A stretch of 64,000 nt of DNA. It comes from Polynucleobacter rarus (GTDB lineage: Bacteria > Pseudomonadota > Gammaproteobacteria > Burkholderiales > Burkholderiaceae). Location of the stretch: NCBI RefSeq assembly GCF_003072505.1, contig NZ_NTGB01000001.1, positions 694,820-758,819 on the forward strand. Direction: 5' to 3'. Numbering within the stretch: the stretch's first letter is position 1; every line of letters begins with the position of its first letter. Positions 21,590 through 31,091 of the stretch are shown here, in pieces. A model generated the notes under the pieces. That model was not told where the DNA came from. It searched no databases and saw nothing but the letters and a program-made list of their open reading frames with translations. Both the position numbers and the translations under genes were made by a program.

Positions 21590-22594
21590 ATGGAAAATAT
21601 GATGTCAGAAACTGATGTGAGTAAAGGGATTAAGCTATCCCCAGAAATGAGTAAAATCATTCGTAAACAACGTTTGCAAGATTTTATTTTCCACAAAGTA
21701 ACTTTGACCTTCGCATCACTTGTGCTAGTTGTTTTGGCCGGTATTATTATTTCCTTAATTATTACCTCTTGGCCAACGTTTGCTAAATATGGTCCAGGGT
21801 TCTTTTTCCGTAATGAGTGGGATGTAGTTAACTCTGAATTTGGCGGACTTGACTCTATTTACGGTACCCTGGTTACTGCCATCATCGCTCTTTTAATTGC
21901 AGTGCCAGTCAGTTTCGGAATCTCTGTTTTCCTAACCGAAATGTGTCCTTCATGGTTGAAAAGACCTCTTGGTACTGCGGTTGAACTTCTTGCTGCTGTG
22001 CCTTCTATTATTTACGGTATGTTCGGTTTGTTTGTGTTTGCGCCTGTTTTCGGCGAATACGTCCAACCATTCTTGACCTCAACACTTGGGCAATTACCAG
22101 TAATCGGTATTTTATTCAAAGGAGCTCCAAACGGTATTGGTCTCTTAACAGCTGCATTAATATTAGCTTTTATGATTATTCCTTTCATTACTTCAGTAAT
22201 GCGGGATGTGTTTGAAATTGTTCCTCCAGTTTTGAAAGAGGCTGCTTATGGAATTGGTTGTACTACTTGGGAAGTAGTGACTAGGGTGGTACTGCCTTAC
22301 ACACGAACTGGGGTTGTGGGTGGAGTCATGTTAGGTTTAGGCCGGGCACTTGGAGAAACGATGGCAGTTACATTCGTGATTGGTAACGCCCATCGCATTA
22401 GTCCTTCACTGTTCTCACCTGGGTCTTCTATCGCATCCACCTTAGCAAATGAATTCGGTGAAGCAGAGCCTGGACTTCACTACTCCTCACTTTTCGCACT
22501 CGGTTTAACCCTTTTCATTATCACTTTATTTGTTTTGGCTTTAGCAAAATGGATGTTGATTAACATGGAAAAAAATCAAGGAAGTAAGAACTAA
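21590..22594 (+). CDS. pstC: Phosphate ABC transporter permease PstC
   Basis: One of two inner-membrane subunits of the Pst phosphate importer. The 334-residue protein has a cytoplasmic N-terminus, then six membrane helices starting near residue 36, with the large periplasmic segment after TM1 seen in this family (WPTFAKYGPGFFFRNEWD). The cytoplasmic EAA loop is EAAYGIGCTTWEV, which docks on PstB, followed by GRALGETMAV. Alternative starts a few codons downstream (MMSETD) are equally possible. Confidence 0.96.
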   Translation: MENMMSETDVSKGIKLSPEMSKIIRKQRLQDFIFHKVTLTFASLVLVVLAGIIISLIITSWPTFAKYGPGFFFRNEWDVVNSEFGGLDSIYGTLVTAIIALLIAVPVSFGISVFLTEMCPSWLKRPLGTAVELLAAVPSIIYGMFGLFVFAPVFGEYVQPFLTSTLGQLPVIGILFKGAPNGIGLLTAALILAFMIIPFITSVMRDVFEIVPPVLKEAAYGIGCTTWEVVTRVVLPYTRTGVVGGVMLGLGRALGETMAVTFVIGNAHRISPSLFSPGSSIASTLANEFGEAEPGLHYSSLFALGLTLFIITLFVLALAKWMLINMEKNQGSKN

Positions 22595-22597
22595 TTT

Positions 22598-23440
22598 ATG
22601 AATAAAAATATTTATAGATCTAGAAAAATTAGTAATACTGTCGGACTTACTCTTTCGATGGGTGCAATGTTACTGGGTATGACTGCGCTAATATGGATTT
22701 TATTTATCCTTTTTTCTAAAGGTTTTGCAGCCCTCAGTTTAGATTTTTTCTTGAATAGCACTCCAGCACCTGGCTCAGTAGGTGGTGGTCTTTCTAACGC
22801 TATTGTTGGTAGCTTAATGATGGTTGGATTATGTACTTTTGTTAGCACACCAATTGGTGTTCTTGCTGGTATCTTTTTGGCTGAGTATGGTGATAGAAGC
22901 AAAATTGCGAGTATTACGCGTTTTGTTAACGACATCATGCTATCAGCTCCCTCCATTGTGATTGGGCTTTTTGTCTATGCAATTTATGTTGCTCAAGTTA
23001 AGCACTTCTCAGGCTTTGCTGGAACGTTGGCTCTTTCATTAATTGCTGTTCCAGTGGTCCTTAAAACAACTGAAAACATGTTAAGACTTGTGCCTAGCAC
23101 ACTGCGTGAAGCTGCATATGCTCTTGGAACACCGAAGTGGAAAGTTTCATTCTCAATTATTTTACGTTCGGCTAAAAGCGGTGTAATCACTGGCATATTG
23201 CTAGCGATTGCTCGGGTAAGTGGAGAAACTGCGCCATTATTATTTACAGCTCTAAATAATCAGTTTTTCTCAGCTGATATGAGTAAGCCGATGTCGAATC
23301 TACCGGTGGTGATTTACCAATTTGCGTTAAGTCCTTATGAGAACTGGGTCAACCTAGCTTGGGGCGGAGCTTTAATTATTACTTTAACTGTTTTAGGGCT
23401 AAACGTTCTTGCCCGCGTATTTTTTAGAGAGAAATCATAA
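22598..23440 (+). CDS. pstA: Phosphate ABC transporter permease PstA
   Basis: The second membrane subunit of the Pst importer, 280 residues with six helices. The EAA loop reads [14 protein letters not shown] and is followed by [14 protein letters not shown], both diagnostic for PstA. It starts 3 bp after pstC, and its stop codon shares one base with the pstB start, so pstCAB are tightly coupled. Confidence 0.96.
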   Translation: MNKNIYRSRKISNTVGLTLSMGAMLLGMTALIWILFILFSKGFAALSLDFFLNSTPAPGSVGGGLSNAIVGSLMMVGLCTFVSTPIGVLAGIFLAEYGDRSKIASITRFVNDIMLSAPSIVIGLFVYAIYVAQVKHFSGFAGTLALSLIAVPVVLKTTENMLRLVPSTLREAAYALGTPKWKVSFSIILRSAKSGVITGILLAIARVSGETAPLLFTALNNQFFSADMSKPMSNLPVVIYQFALSPYENWVNLAWGGALIITLTVLGLNVLARVFFREKS

Positions 23441-24213
23441 TGCTAGAAACTGCAAATGTAAAAAATGCAATCGAAGTGAAAAACCTAGACTTTTATTATG
23501 GGAAGTTCAAAGGTTTAAAGTCTATTAACTTAAATATTGCTGAAAACAAAGTTACTGCATTTATTGGTCCCTCAGGATGTGGCAAATCCACGCTATTAAG
23601 AACCTTTAATCGGATGTATGATTTGTATCCTGGTCAGCGCGCTGAAGGTCAAATTAATTTATACGGTGAAGATATCTTAGATCCAAAACTAGACTTAAAC
23701 CTTTTAAGATCTAAGGTCGGGATGATCTTCCAAAAGCCAACTCCATTTCCGATGACAATTTACGATAACATCGCTTTTGGCGTTAAGTTATATGAAAATT
23801 TGAGCAAAGTTGATATGGATGAACGCGTTGAGTGGGCATTGAATAAAGCAGCTTTGTGGAATGAAGTGAAAGATAAACTCAATCAAAGTGGCTTGTCTTT
23901 GTCCGGTGGTCAGCAACAACGTTTATGTATTGCCAGAGGCGTGGCAGTGAAGCCGACAGTTTTATTGCTAGATGAACCAACTTCAGCTTTAGACCCAATT
24001 TCAACCGGTAAGGTTGAAGAACTTGTTCATGAACTGAAGAAAGATTACACGGTTGCTATCGTTACCCATAACATGCAACAGGCGGCCCGTATTTCAGACT
24101 ATACTGCATTTATGTATCTTGGCGAATTGATCGAGTTCAATGACACCAAACAAATCTTCTTAAAGCCTGATCGTGAGGAAACGGAAGATTACATTACTGG
24201 TCGCTTTGGCTAG
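23440..24213 (+). CDS. pstB: Phosphate ABC transporter ATP-binding protein
   Basis: The ATPase that powers phosphate import. The 257-residue protein has Walker [10 protein letters not shown], the Q-loop at [10 protein letters not shown], the signature [14 protein letters not shown], Walker [13 protein letters not shown] and the H-loop [13 protein letters not shown]. The FQKPTPFPM stretch is specific to PstB among ABC ATPases. The start overlaps the pstA stop by one base. In this family PstB also takes part in signalling phosphate sufficiency to PhoR through PhoU. Confidence 0.98.
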   Translation: MLETANVKNAIEVKNLDFYYGKFKGLKSINLNIAENKVTAFIGPSGCGKSTLLRTFNRMYDLYPGQRAEGQINLYGEDILDPKLDLNLLRSKVGMIFQKPTPFPMTIYDNIAFGVKLYENLSKVDMDERVEWALNKAALWNEVKDKLNQSGLSLSGGQQQRLCIARGVAVKPTVLLLDEPTSALDPISTGKVEELVHELKKDYTVAIVTHNMQQAARISDYTAFMYLGELIEFNDTKQIFLKPDREETEDYITGRFG

Positions 24214-24235
24214 TATAAAAATTTAGGGGATCAAC

Positions 24236-24940
24236 ATGCCAGATAAACATTTATCATCTCAGTTTGATGCGGATTTAAATAATATTAATGCTCATTTACT
24301 TGAAATGGGCGGTTTGGTAGAGTCGCAAGTTGCGAAAGTGATGAAAGCTTTTTCTTCGATGGATGCCGAGCTTGCCGATGAAGTAATGCAAAAAGAAAAG
24401 GCAGTGAATGATTACGAAATTGCGATTGATGCAGAATGTGCGGAAATCTTAGCTCGCCGTCAGCCTACGGCTAAAGATTTAAGATTGGTTATGGGTGTCT
24501 CAAAGGCGATTTCTAATTTAGAGCGGGTTGGTGATGAAGCAGACCATATTGCTGCCAGAATTAGAAAAATCGTTGACGTTAATGCTCCCTATCATATTAA
24601 CGTAGCTGAAATTCGTATTGCAGGACAAATGGCCTTAGGTCTTTTACGTCGCTCACTCGATGCCTTCGCTAGAATGGACTCTAAGGCTGCGGCGCAGATT
24701 GTGGCTGATGATATTGAAATTGATAATGAATTTAGAGGCTTTGTACGAAAACTCAATTCCTACATGAGTGAAGATCCTCGTATTATTTCCACTGCCTTAG
24801 AAATTCTCTTTATAGCAAAGGCTGTAGAGAGAATTGGAGACCATGCTAAAAATATATCTGAGTTTGTTATCTATGTCGACAAAGGTATGGATGTGAGGCA
24901 TATTCCTCATGAAAAATTAATTGAAGAGGCAAATAAATAA
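24236..24940 (+). CDS. phoU: Phosphate signalling complex protein PhoU
   Basis: PhoU conveys the transport state of PstSCAB to PhoR and represses the Pho response when phosphate is sufficient. The 234-residue protein is two repeated three-helix bundles with the metal-binding ExxxD-type motifs, visible as NLERVGDEADHIA in the first half and AVERIGDHAKNISE in the second. Length is normal. The ribosome site is AGGGGATC, and phoB starts 1 bp after its stop codon. Confidence 0.97.
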   Translation: MPDKHLSSQFDADLNNINAHLLEMGGLVESQVAKVMKAFSSMDAELADEVMQKEKAVNDYEIAIDAECAEILARRQPTAKDLRLVMGVSKAISNLERVGDEADHIAARIRKIVDVNAPYHINVAEIRIAGQMALGLLRRSLDAFARMDSKAAAQIVADDIEIDNEFRGFVRKLNSYMSEDPRIISTALEILFIAKAVERIGDHAKNISEFVIYVDKGMDVRHIPHEKLIEEANK

Positions 24941-24941
24941 A

Positions 24942-25655
24942 ATGGCTAGTAGCATTCTTATTGTTGAAGATGAACCCTCCATTGCTGAGTTAATTTCTAT
25001 CAACCTAAGCCATGAGGGGTTTTTACCCGTCCGCGCTTTTCAAGCAGATCAAGCAGCGATGCTGATGAAGGAAGTATTACCGGATTTAATCGTGCTGGAT
25101 TGGATGTTGCCGGGTAAATCAGGTATTCAATTTGCCAAAGATTTACGTAACAATGACCGAACCAAAGATATTCCAATTATATTTCTCACTGCCAGAACAG
25201 AAGAAATGGATAAAATTGCTGGTTTAGATGCTGGTGCTGATGATTATCTGACGAAACCCTTTTCTCCAAAAGAGTTAATCGCTCGTATTCGTGCTGTTTT
25301 AAGAAGAAAGTCACCCCAATTAACTGATGAAGTGATTGAAATTAATGCTCTTAAGTTAGATCCAACAACGCATCGTGTAACTTGTCAACTTGATGAAGAA
25401 ACAATCAAAATTGATTTAGGCCCTACAGAATTCCGTTTATTACGTTTTTTAATGTCAAATCCTGAAAGGGTTCATGCCCGCGGTCAATTACTTGACAAAG
25501 TTTGGGGTGATCATGTTTTTGTTGAAGAACGTACGGTTGATGTCCATATCAAGCGTTTACGAGCTGCTTTAGCCCCGGTGGGATGTGATACGATGATTGA
25601 AACTGTTCGTGGTAGCGGTTATCGTCTAACCAGGAATCCTGCATTAGTGGTGTGA
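24942..25655 (+). CDS. phoB: Phosphate regulon response regulator PhoB
   Basis: The OmpR-family activator that binds Pho boxes. I choose ATG 24942, which gives the expected MASSILIVEDEPS start and 237 residues; the TTG at 24921 inside phoU is less likely. The receiver domain has the acidic pair E9/D10, the phospho-acceptor D53 in LIVLDWMLPG and the conserved Thr and Lys in FLTART and YLTKPFS. The winged-helix domain includes the recognition region VFVEERTVDVHIKRLR. It is in one operon with pst and phoU upstream and phoR downstream. Confidence 0.97.
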   Translation: MASSILIVEDEPSIAELISINLSHEGFLPVRAFQADQAAMLMKEVLPDLIVLDWMLPGKSGIQFAKDLRNNDRTKDIPIIFLTARTEEMDKIAGLDAGADDYLTKPFSPKELIARIRAVLRRKSPQLTDEVIEINALKLDPTTHRVTCQLDEETIKIDLGPTEFRLLRFLMSNPERVHARGQLLDKVWGDHVFVEERTVDVHIKRLRAALAPVGCDTMIETVRGSGYRLTRNPALVV

Positions 25656-25754
25656 TACTGCATTGAAATAATGTAGTTTCTTTGTATCTATATGTTAATC
25701 TTTATCTCAACCTATAGATTTTCAATTAATTCTTAAATAAGCACCTTATTTATT

Positions 25755-27059
25755 ATGCCCAGAGAGATTTTTAAAGCTCTGTTTTTCCCCTTTGCTATTT
25801 GTTTGATCAGCTTTATTTGGGGTGAGATTTTTTCTTTTTCAGCTGCTTTTTATCTTGGATTTTTTGTCCTATTAATTTATAGTTTTTTTCAAGCATGGTA
25901 CAAAATTAACTTTCTTTCCAACCTTCAAAAAGATGATTTGATAGGAAAAAAAAGAGGTATTGGAATTTGGCGAGAAATTTATGATCAGATAGAAAAAAAA
26001 TCAAAAGTATGGCGCCAAGCAGTTCTTCAATCTGAGGTGCAATACAATCAATTTATCCAAGGAATACAAGCTTCACCGAATGGTTTAATTATGTTAGATG
26101 AAGTGGATCATATCGAATGGTGTAATAATATCTGCCGCGATCATTTCCGACTGGATCCATTCAAAGATGTTGGTCAACCGGTTACATTTTTACTCCGAAA
26201 CCCTCAATTTATAAGTTACATGCAAGTGCGTGACTTTACACGACCACTGCACTTGGATTATATGGGTGAGCAAGGGAGTTTAATGTTAATGTTGCAAGTT
26301 TTTCCATATGGGGAAAACCGCAAACTTCTATTAAGCCAAGATATTACAATTCTGAAAAAAAATGAATCGATGCGCCAAGATTTTGTGGCGAATGTTTCCC
26401 ATGAGTTAAGGACTCCCTTGACTGTTGTAAGTGGATTTTTAGAGACACTTCGTGATTTGAAAATTTCCAAGCTGGATCAAAAGAGATATGTTGATTTGAT
26501 GTTTGCTCAAACCAGTCGAATGATGACACTAGTGGAGGAACTGTTGATTTTGACTCGGTTAGATAGTAGTCCTTTGACCTCAAAAACGACCAAGGTACAT
26601 ATTGAGGATTTGTTTGAAAAACTTATCCTTGATGCTAAAAGCTTATCGCAAGATAAGCACGTGATTGAAGCGCATCGCCTGATAAACATGGATATCCTTG
26701 GCGCAGAAAGTGAAATTTTCTCTGCATTTAGTAATTTAATCGTTAACGCAATTCGGTATACCCCAGAGGGTGGGGCGATTACTTTTGAATGGAAAGCGGA
26801 TCGTGAGGGTGGGGCTGTATTCTCAGTCAAAGATTCAGGGATTGGCATTGCTCAAGATGATATCCCCAGAATTACTGAGCGTTTTTACCGAGTAGACCGC
26901 AGCCGCTCTAGAGATACCGGTGGTACTGGTCTGGGATTGGCGATTGTGAAGCATGTCGCTTCGAGACACAATGCCTCTTTGAAAATTGAGAGTGAACTCA
27001 GTATTGGCAGTACTTTTTCTATACACTTCCCTAAAGATCGTTTAGTGGAAGCTGACTAA
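25755..27059 (+). CDS. phoR: Phosphate regulon sensor histidine kinase PhoR
   Basis: Membrane histidine kinase/phosphatase partner of PhoB. The 434-residue protein has two N-terminal hydrophobic segments (about 8-45) with almost no periplasmic loop, then a PAS-like domain (about 85-190), the HisKA box with H216 in ANVSHELRTP, and the ATPase domain with the N-box NLIVNAIRYTP and glycine boxes DSGIGIAQDD and GGTGLGLAIVKH. The small periplasmic loop fits sensing through PstSCAB/PhoU. Its stop overlaps the convergent ppk1 by 4 bp. Confidence 0.96.
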   Translation: MPREIFKALFFPFAICLISFIWGEIFSFSAAFYLGFFVLLIYSFFQAWYKINFLSNLQKDDLIGKKRGIGIWREIYDQIEKKSKVWRQAVLQSEVQYNQFIQGIQASPNGLIMLDEVDHIEWCNNICRDHFRLDPFKDVGQPVTFLLRNPQFISYMQVRDFTRPLHLDYMGEQGSLMLMLQVFPYGENRKLLLSQDITILKKNESMRQDFVANVSHELRTPLTVVSGFLETLRDLKISKLDQKRYVDLMFAQTSRMMTLVEELLILTRLDSSPLTSKTTKVHIEDLFEKLILDAKSLSQDKHVIEAHRLINMDILGAESEIFSAFSNLIVNAIRYTPEGGAITFEWKADREGGAVFSVKDSGIGIAQDDIPRITERFYRVDRSRSRDTGGTGLGLAIVKHVASRHNASLKIESELSIGSTFSIHFPKDRLVEAD

Positions 27060-29155
27060 TTCTGAGAAGATTTTTCAATTAATTTTAAAATTTCTAATTG
27101 AGCAATATACGGTGTCTTACTTCTGGTTTTAAGGCGACGATATTTGCCCTCAGAATTCATGACCCAAGCAGATTGATTATCTTTTAACAGCATTTTTAAA
27201 CCTTCTTGTATGACCCGCTCTTTGATTACTGAATCTTCAACTGGGAAAGCCACCTCGACTCTTCGGTAAAGATTTCGATCCATCCAATCGGCACTTGATA
27301 AATAAATATTTTCTTTACCATCGGCAAGAAAATAATAAATACGGTGATGCTCTAAAAATCTACCGATAACAGATCGTACCTTGATATTTTCAGATAAACC
27401 CTTTACACCGGGCATTAAAGCACAAACACCTCTAATAATTAAGTCAATCTTCACTCCAGCTTGTGAAGCTCTATAGAGCTCTTGAATGACACTTGGTTCA
27501 AGCAAGGCATTCATTTTTGCAATGATATGCGCCCTTTTACCTAATTTCACATTTTTAATCTCACCACGAATGCTCTTGATGATTTCCTCTTGCATTGTGA
27601 ACGGCGATTGCCATAATTTCGTCAAAGAAATGTGTTTGCCAGTCCCCGTGAGTTGTTGAAATACATAATGCATATCACTAGTCAGTTGGGGGTTGCAAGT
27701 TAATAATCCAAAGTCAGTATAGGATTTAGCTGTTCTAGGATGGTAATTGCCGGTTCCAAAATGAGAATATCTTTTTAGTTGGTATTTACCTTTGCTGCGT
27801 CCCTTAGAAATCATTTCTCTGCGAACAATTAAAAGCATTTTTGCATGACACTTATGCCCGACAACCCCATAGACGACGTGAGCTCCAACTGCTTCGAGTT
27901 TAGCGGCCCATTGCATGTTAGTGTGCTCATCAAACCTAGCTAATAGCTCCACCACTACAGTGACCTCTTTACCATTGCGAGCCGCCTCCATCAGTGCGTC
28001 CATTACTAAAGACTCATCCCCGGTGCGATAAACAGTTTGTTTAATTGCTAGGACATCAGGGTCATTTGCGGCTTCATTTAAAAGGTTAAGAACGGGAGAG
28101 AAACTTTCATAAGGGTGATGTAACAATACATCGTTTTTTGAAATGACATCAAAAAGGGACTGGTGATGGGAAAACACTTCTGGTAGTTTGGGGGTGACGA
28201 CTGGGTATTTTAAGTCGGGGCGATCAATTAAATCAGGCATTTGGAATAAACGCACTAAGTTGACCGGACCACTTACTAGATAACAATCGGCATCATTCAG
28301 CTGACACTCAATTTTTAATCGATCTAGTAATTTCAATGGGATCTTATCGTTAACTTCTAACCTTACGGCATCACCAAAATGGCGCGTCGTTAATTCTCCT
28401 TCCAAGGCACTTCGTAAATCCGTAATATCGTCTTCTGAAACAAATAAATCTGAGTTCCTAGTGATTCTAAATTGATAGCAACCAGTTAATTTGATACCAG
28501 GAAATAGCTCATGTACAAAAGCTTGCATAAATGAAGAAAGCAATATAAAACTAGTCTCACCCTTGGATTCTAAGTGATTTGGTAATTGCACCAACCTCGG
28601 TAAAGACCTTGGAGCTTGTACAACAGCAAGATCAGCATTTCTGCCAAAAGAATCTTTACCTTCTAGGGAAATTAAAAAATTCAAGCTTTTATTAATGACT
28701 CTTGGGAAAGGGTGTGTAGGATCAAGGGCAATGGGAGTTATTAGAGGAACTAACTCGCGATGAAAGAAGTTTTTAGCCCATTGAAACTGTTGCGGTGTCC
28801 AAGTAGATGGAAATTTAAAAAAGATCCTTTCCCGATTGAGAGCTGGGGAGATATTTTCCTTTAATAGAGCATATTTCCTTTGAACTAGTATGTGTGCTTG
28901 TTCAGTAATGAGTTTATAAGACTCTGCAACAGTTAATCCGTCAGCTTGTATTTTATTTGGATTATCTATTAATTGTTCCTTTAATCCAGACATACGAATT
29001 TCAAAAAACTCATCCATATTACTTGAAACAATAGACAAAAATTTTAGTCTTTCTAAAAGAGGCGTATTTGGATCTTCTGCCTGCGCAAGTACCCTAGAGT
29101 TAAACTCCAGTTGGCCTAATTCACGGTTGAGCAATGGAATAAAGTTATTTGTCAT
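27056..29155 (-). CDS. ppk1: Polyphosphate kinase 1
   Basis: PPK1 reversibly polymerises the terminal phosphate of ATP into polyphosphate. The 699-residue protein has the N-terminal, head and two C-terminal PLD-like domains of the family. The phospho-accepting His is H465 in HFGTGNYHPRTA, and the second catalytic His is H603 in FLEHHRIYYF. It is convergent with phoR and divergent from ppx, so storage and breakdown enzymes share one 107-bp intergenic region. Confidence 0.97.
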   Translation of the reverse strand: MTNNFIPLLNRELGQLEFNSRVLAQAEDPNTPLLERLKFLSIVSSNMDEFFEIRMSGLKEQLIDNPNKIQADGLTVAESYKLITEQAHILVQRKYALLKENISPALNRERIFFKFPSTWTPQQFQWAKNFFHRELVPLITPIALDPTHPFPRVINKSLNFLISLEGKDSFGRNADLAVVQAPRSLPRLVQLPNHLESKGETSFILLSSFMQAFVHELFPGIKLTGCYQFRITRNSDLFVSEDDITDLRSALEGELTTRHFGDAVRLEVNDKIPLKLLDRLKIECQLNDADCYLVSGPVNLVRLFQMPDLIDRPDLKYPVVTPKLPEVFSHHQSLFDVISKNDVLLHHPYESFSPVLNLLNEAANDPDVLAIKQTVYRTGDESLVMDALMEAARNGKEVTVVVELLARFDEHTNMQWAAKLEAVGAHVVYGVVGHKCHAKMLLIVRREMISKGRSKGKYQLKRYSHFGTGNYHPRTAKSYTDFGLLTCNPQLTSDMHYVFQQLTGTGKHISLTKLWQSPFTMQEEIIKSIRGEIKNVKLGKRAHIIAKMNALLEPSVIQELYRASQAGVKIDLIIRGVCALMPGVKGLSENIKVRSVIGRFLEHHRIYYFLADGKENIYLSSADWMDRNLYRRVEVAFPVEDSVIKERVIQEGLKMLLKDNQSAWVMNSEGKYRRLKTRSKTPYIAQLEILKLIEKSSQN

Positions 29156-29262
29156 TGTTTGAATTGTAGGGGTGAAATAAATTTTTGTCCTAGGTTTTTT
29201 TTCTCATTTTTAACATTAAAATATAAGCCTGTCTAATTGTTAATTATCCCTTTGTATCTATT

Positions 29263-30831
29263 ATGGCTCTTGAATTGAAACCATCCCAAAATGCTCAGTC
29301 TGAGCCTAAATTAATCGCATCGGTAGACTTGGGTTCAAACAGTTTCAGGATGGTAGTTGCCCAAATAGTAGAGACACCCTCAGGCTTTCAATTAAGACCG
29401 GTAGATACACTCCGCGATTCAATCAAGCTTGCTGCAGGTTTGGATCACGAAAAAAATCTTGATGTAGAAGCATTTAGTCGGGGGATTAATTCAATTAAAC
29501 GTTTTGGCGAACGCTTAAGAAATTTTTCGCCAATGCAAGTCCGAGTAGTAGCAACGAATACTTTTAGGGTTGCTCGTAATGCTGCAAAATTTATCACACA
29601 GGCGGAAAAAGCTTTAGGATTCCCGATTGAAGTGATTGCAGGTCAAGAAGAGGCGCGCCTGGTTTATATAGGTGCTGCTCACGGTGCACCTGCTAATTCA
29701 GGAAATCGACTCGTGATTGATATCGGTGGTGGTTCAACTGAGTTTATTATTGGTCAGGGATATGAACCGAAACTCTTGGAAAGCTTATATATTGGATGTG
29801 TCTCGCATAGTCAAAAATTTTTCGCCAATGGTGCGGTAGATGAATACAATTTTAAACAAGCAGAGTTAGCCGCAAGACAAGAAATTCAAATTATCTCCAA
29901 AGAGTTCAGAAAAAAAGGTTGGGATCAGGTGATTGGTTCCTCCGGTACAGCAAAAGCAATTGCAGAATTGATTAGTCTCAATGGCTTAGATACTGAAAAT
30001 AATTTGCATCCAGATCCTTTCGGAACTGAGGCTTCAGGGACTATTACGCGGCAAAGCTTAGAAGCGCTGAAGTCAATCTTAATTGAAGCTGAGTTTGTCC
30101 AAAATGCGAAATTGATTGGATTAAAACCAGATCGTCGTCAAGTTCTACCCGGCGGCTTAGCCATCATGATAGCTGCCTTTGATGAGTTAAAAATTGAATC
30201 CATGGAAATCGTTGAGGCAGCCCTTCGAATGGGTGTGTTATACGATTTTTTAGGGCGTGCTCAGCATCACGATATGCGTTTTGTAACGGTAGAGCAATTC
30301 ATGAAACGTTACAGTGTTGATGCGGAGCAAGCAACGCGGGTTGAAGAGTTAGCGATATTCTTCTTGGAGCAGTTTCCAATGCCAGTAGATGAAGATCGCA
30401 TTAATAATGCATCCTTACTAGGGTGGGCTGCTAAACTCCATGAGATTGGTTTATCTATCTCCCATAATGGTTACCATAAGCACTCGGCTTATATTTCAGC
30501 AAATGCTGACATGCCAGGCTTTTCAAAAAATGATCAAGCCCGCCTATCGACACTTTTGATTGGTCACACTGGAAAACTAGCTAAAGTGTATACAAGTAGT
30601 AATTTTATTGATTGGCGAATGTTGTTTTGCCTCCGCTTGGCATTCTTGCTTTCCAGAAGACGAGTTACTGAAGAGTTGCCTGAAATTTTGGTACAACAGA
30701 CCAGTAATGGCTTTAAAGTAACGATTTCAAAGAAATGGATTGAAAATCATCCATTGACTGAGTTTAGTCTCAATAAAGAAGCTGAAGACTGGACTAAAAT
30801 CGGCAAAGAATTCTTACTTGATTTTTATTAA
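29263..30831 (+). CDS. ppx: Exopolyphosphatase / guanosine pentaphosphatase family protein
   Basis: A 522-residue Ppx/GppA phosphatase that removes terminal phosphates from polyphosphate. The ASKHA-fold ATPase-like half shows the phosphate-1 loop SVDLGSNSFRM and the phosphate-2 loop IDIGGGSTEF. The C-terminal half resembles an HD-type domain (LLGWAAKLHEIGLSISHNGY). The longer two-domain form and the position beside ppk1 favour Ppx over GppA, but dual activity cannot be excluded. Confidence 0.94.
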   Translation: MALELKPSQNAQSEPKLIASVDLGSNSFRMVVAQIVETPSGFQLRPVDTLRDSIKLAAGLDHEKNLDVEAFSRGINSIKRFGERLRNFSPMQVRVVATNTFRVARNAAKFITQAEKALGFPIEVIAGQEEARLVYIGAAHGAPANSGNRLVIDIGGGSTEFIIGQGYEPKLLESLYIGCVSHSQKFFANGAVDEYNFKQAELAARQEIQIISKEFRKKGWDQVIGSSGTAKAIAELISLNGLDTENNLHPDPFGTEASGTITRQSLEALKSILIEAEFVQNAKLIGLKPDRRQVLPGGLAIMIAAFDELKIESMEIVEAALRMGVLYDFLGRAQHHDMRFVTVEQFMKRYSVDAEQATRVEELAIFFLEQFPMPVDEDRINNASLLGWAAKLHEIGLSISHNGYHKHSAYISANADMPGFSKNDQARLSTLLIGHTGKLAKVYTSSNFIDWRMLFCLRLAFLLSRRRVTEELPEILVQQTSNGFKVTISKKWIENHPLTEFSLNKEAEDWTKIGKEFLLDFY

Positions 30832-30923
30832 GAGTAGTTATTTTTCAGCAGAATAGTGATTATCTAAATAGTTTTAAGCCGTTATAACTGAAACTGTTAT
30901 GTGCATTCACTACTTCAGCTCAC

Positions 30924-30974
30924 CTCAGTTGAATTCAGCTCTCAGTTGAATTCAGCTCTCAGTTGAATTCAGCT
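30924..30974. repeat. Three exact tandem copies of a 17-bp unit
   Basis: The unit CTCAGTTGAATTCAGCT is repeated three times without a mismatch, in the 260-bp space between ppx and the convergent olsB-like gene. Each unit contains GAATTC at its centre and the near-palindrome AGTTGAATTCAGCT. The length is not a multiple of a coding-frame benefit, as no frame crosses it. It may be a simple slippage product or part of a transcription end structure. Confidence 0.9.
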
Positions 30975-31007
30975 ATTACCACTTCTAAAAAGAGCTGAAG
31001 TGGTAAT
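30975..31007. repeat. Perfect 11-bp inverted repeat next to the tandem repeat
   Basis: ATTACCACTTC at 30975-30985 is repeated in reverse complement at 30997-31007, separated by an 11-base loop that itself contains AGAGCTG, the complement of the tandem-repeat end CAGCT. The stem could form in transcripts of either strand. There is no T run right after either arm, so it is not a standard intrinsic terminator. Confidence 0.75.
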
Positions 31008-31029
31008 GAAATATTCTGAACCTAAGTCT

Positions 31030-31060
31030 GCCAAGCTTTCATCATAGTTGATGGCTTGGC
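31030..31060. terminator. Possible bidirectional hairpin between convergent ppx and olsB-like genes
   Basis: GCCAAGC at 31030-31036 pairs with GCTTGGC at 31054-31060, and CATCA with TGATG inside it, making a 12-bp stem with a three-base bulge. It is 32 bp beyond the stop of the olsB-like gene. Neither side has a convincing T run, so termination is only a suggestion from position between convergent genes. Confidence 0.4.
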
Positions 31061-31091
31061 TGGCTAAAAAACAAGAATAAAAACTTATTGT

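Noticed and set aside
29229..29250. CTGTCTAATT half-site in the ppk1/ppx divergent region as a Pho box
   Set aside because: The second half-site is absent; one heptamer-like match in 107 AT-rich bases is expected by chance.
30924..30974. CRISPR array
   Set aside because: The 17-bp units are directly adjacent with no spacers, and no cas genes are present.
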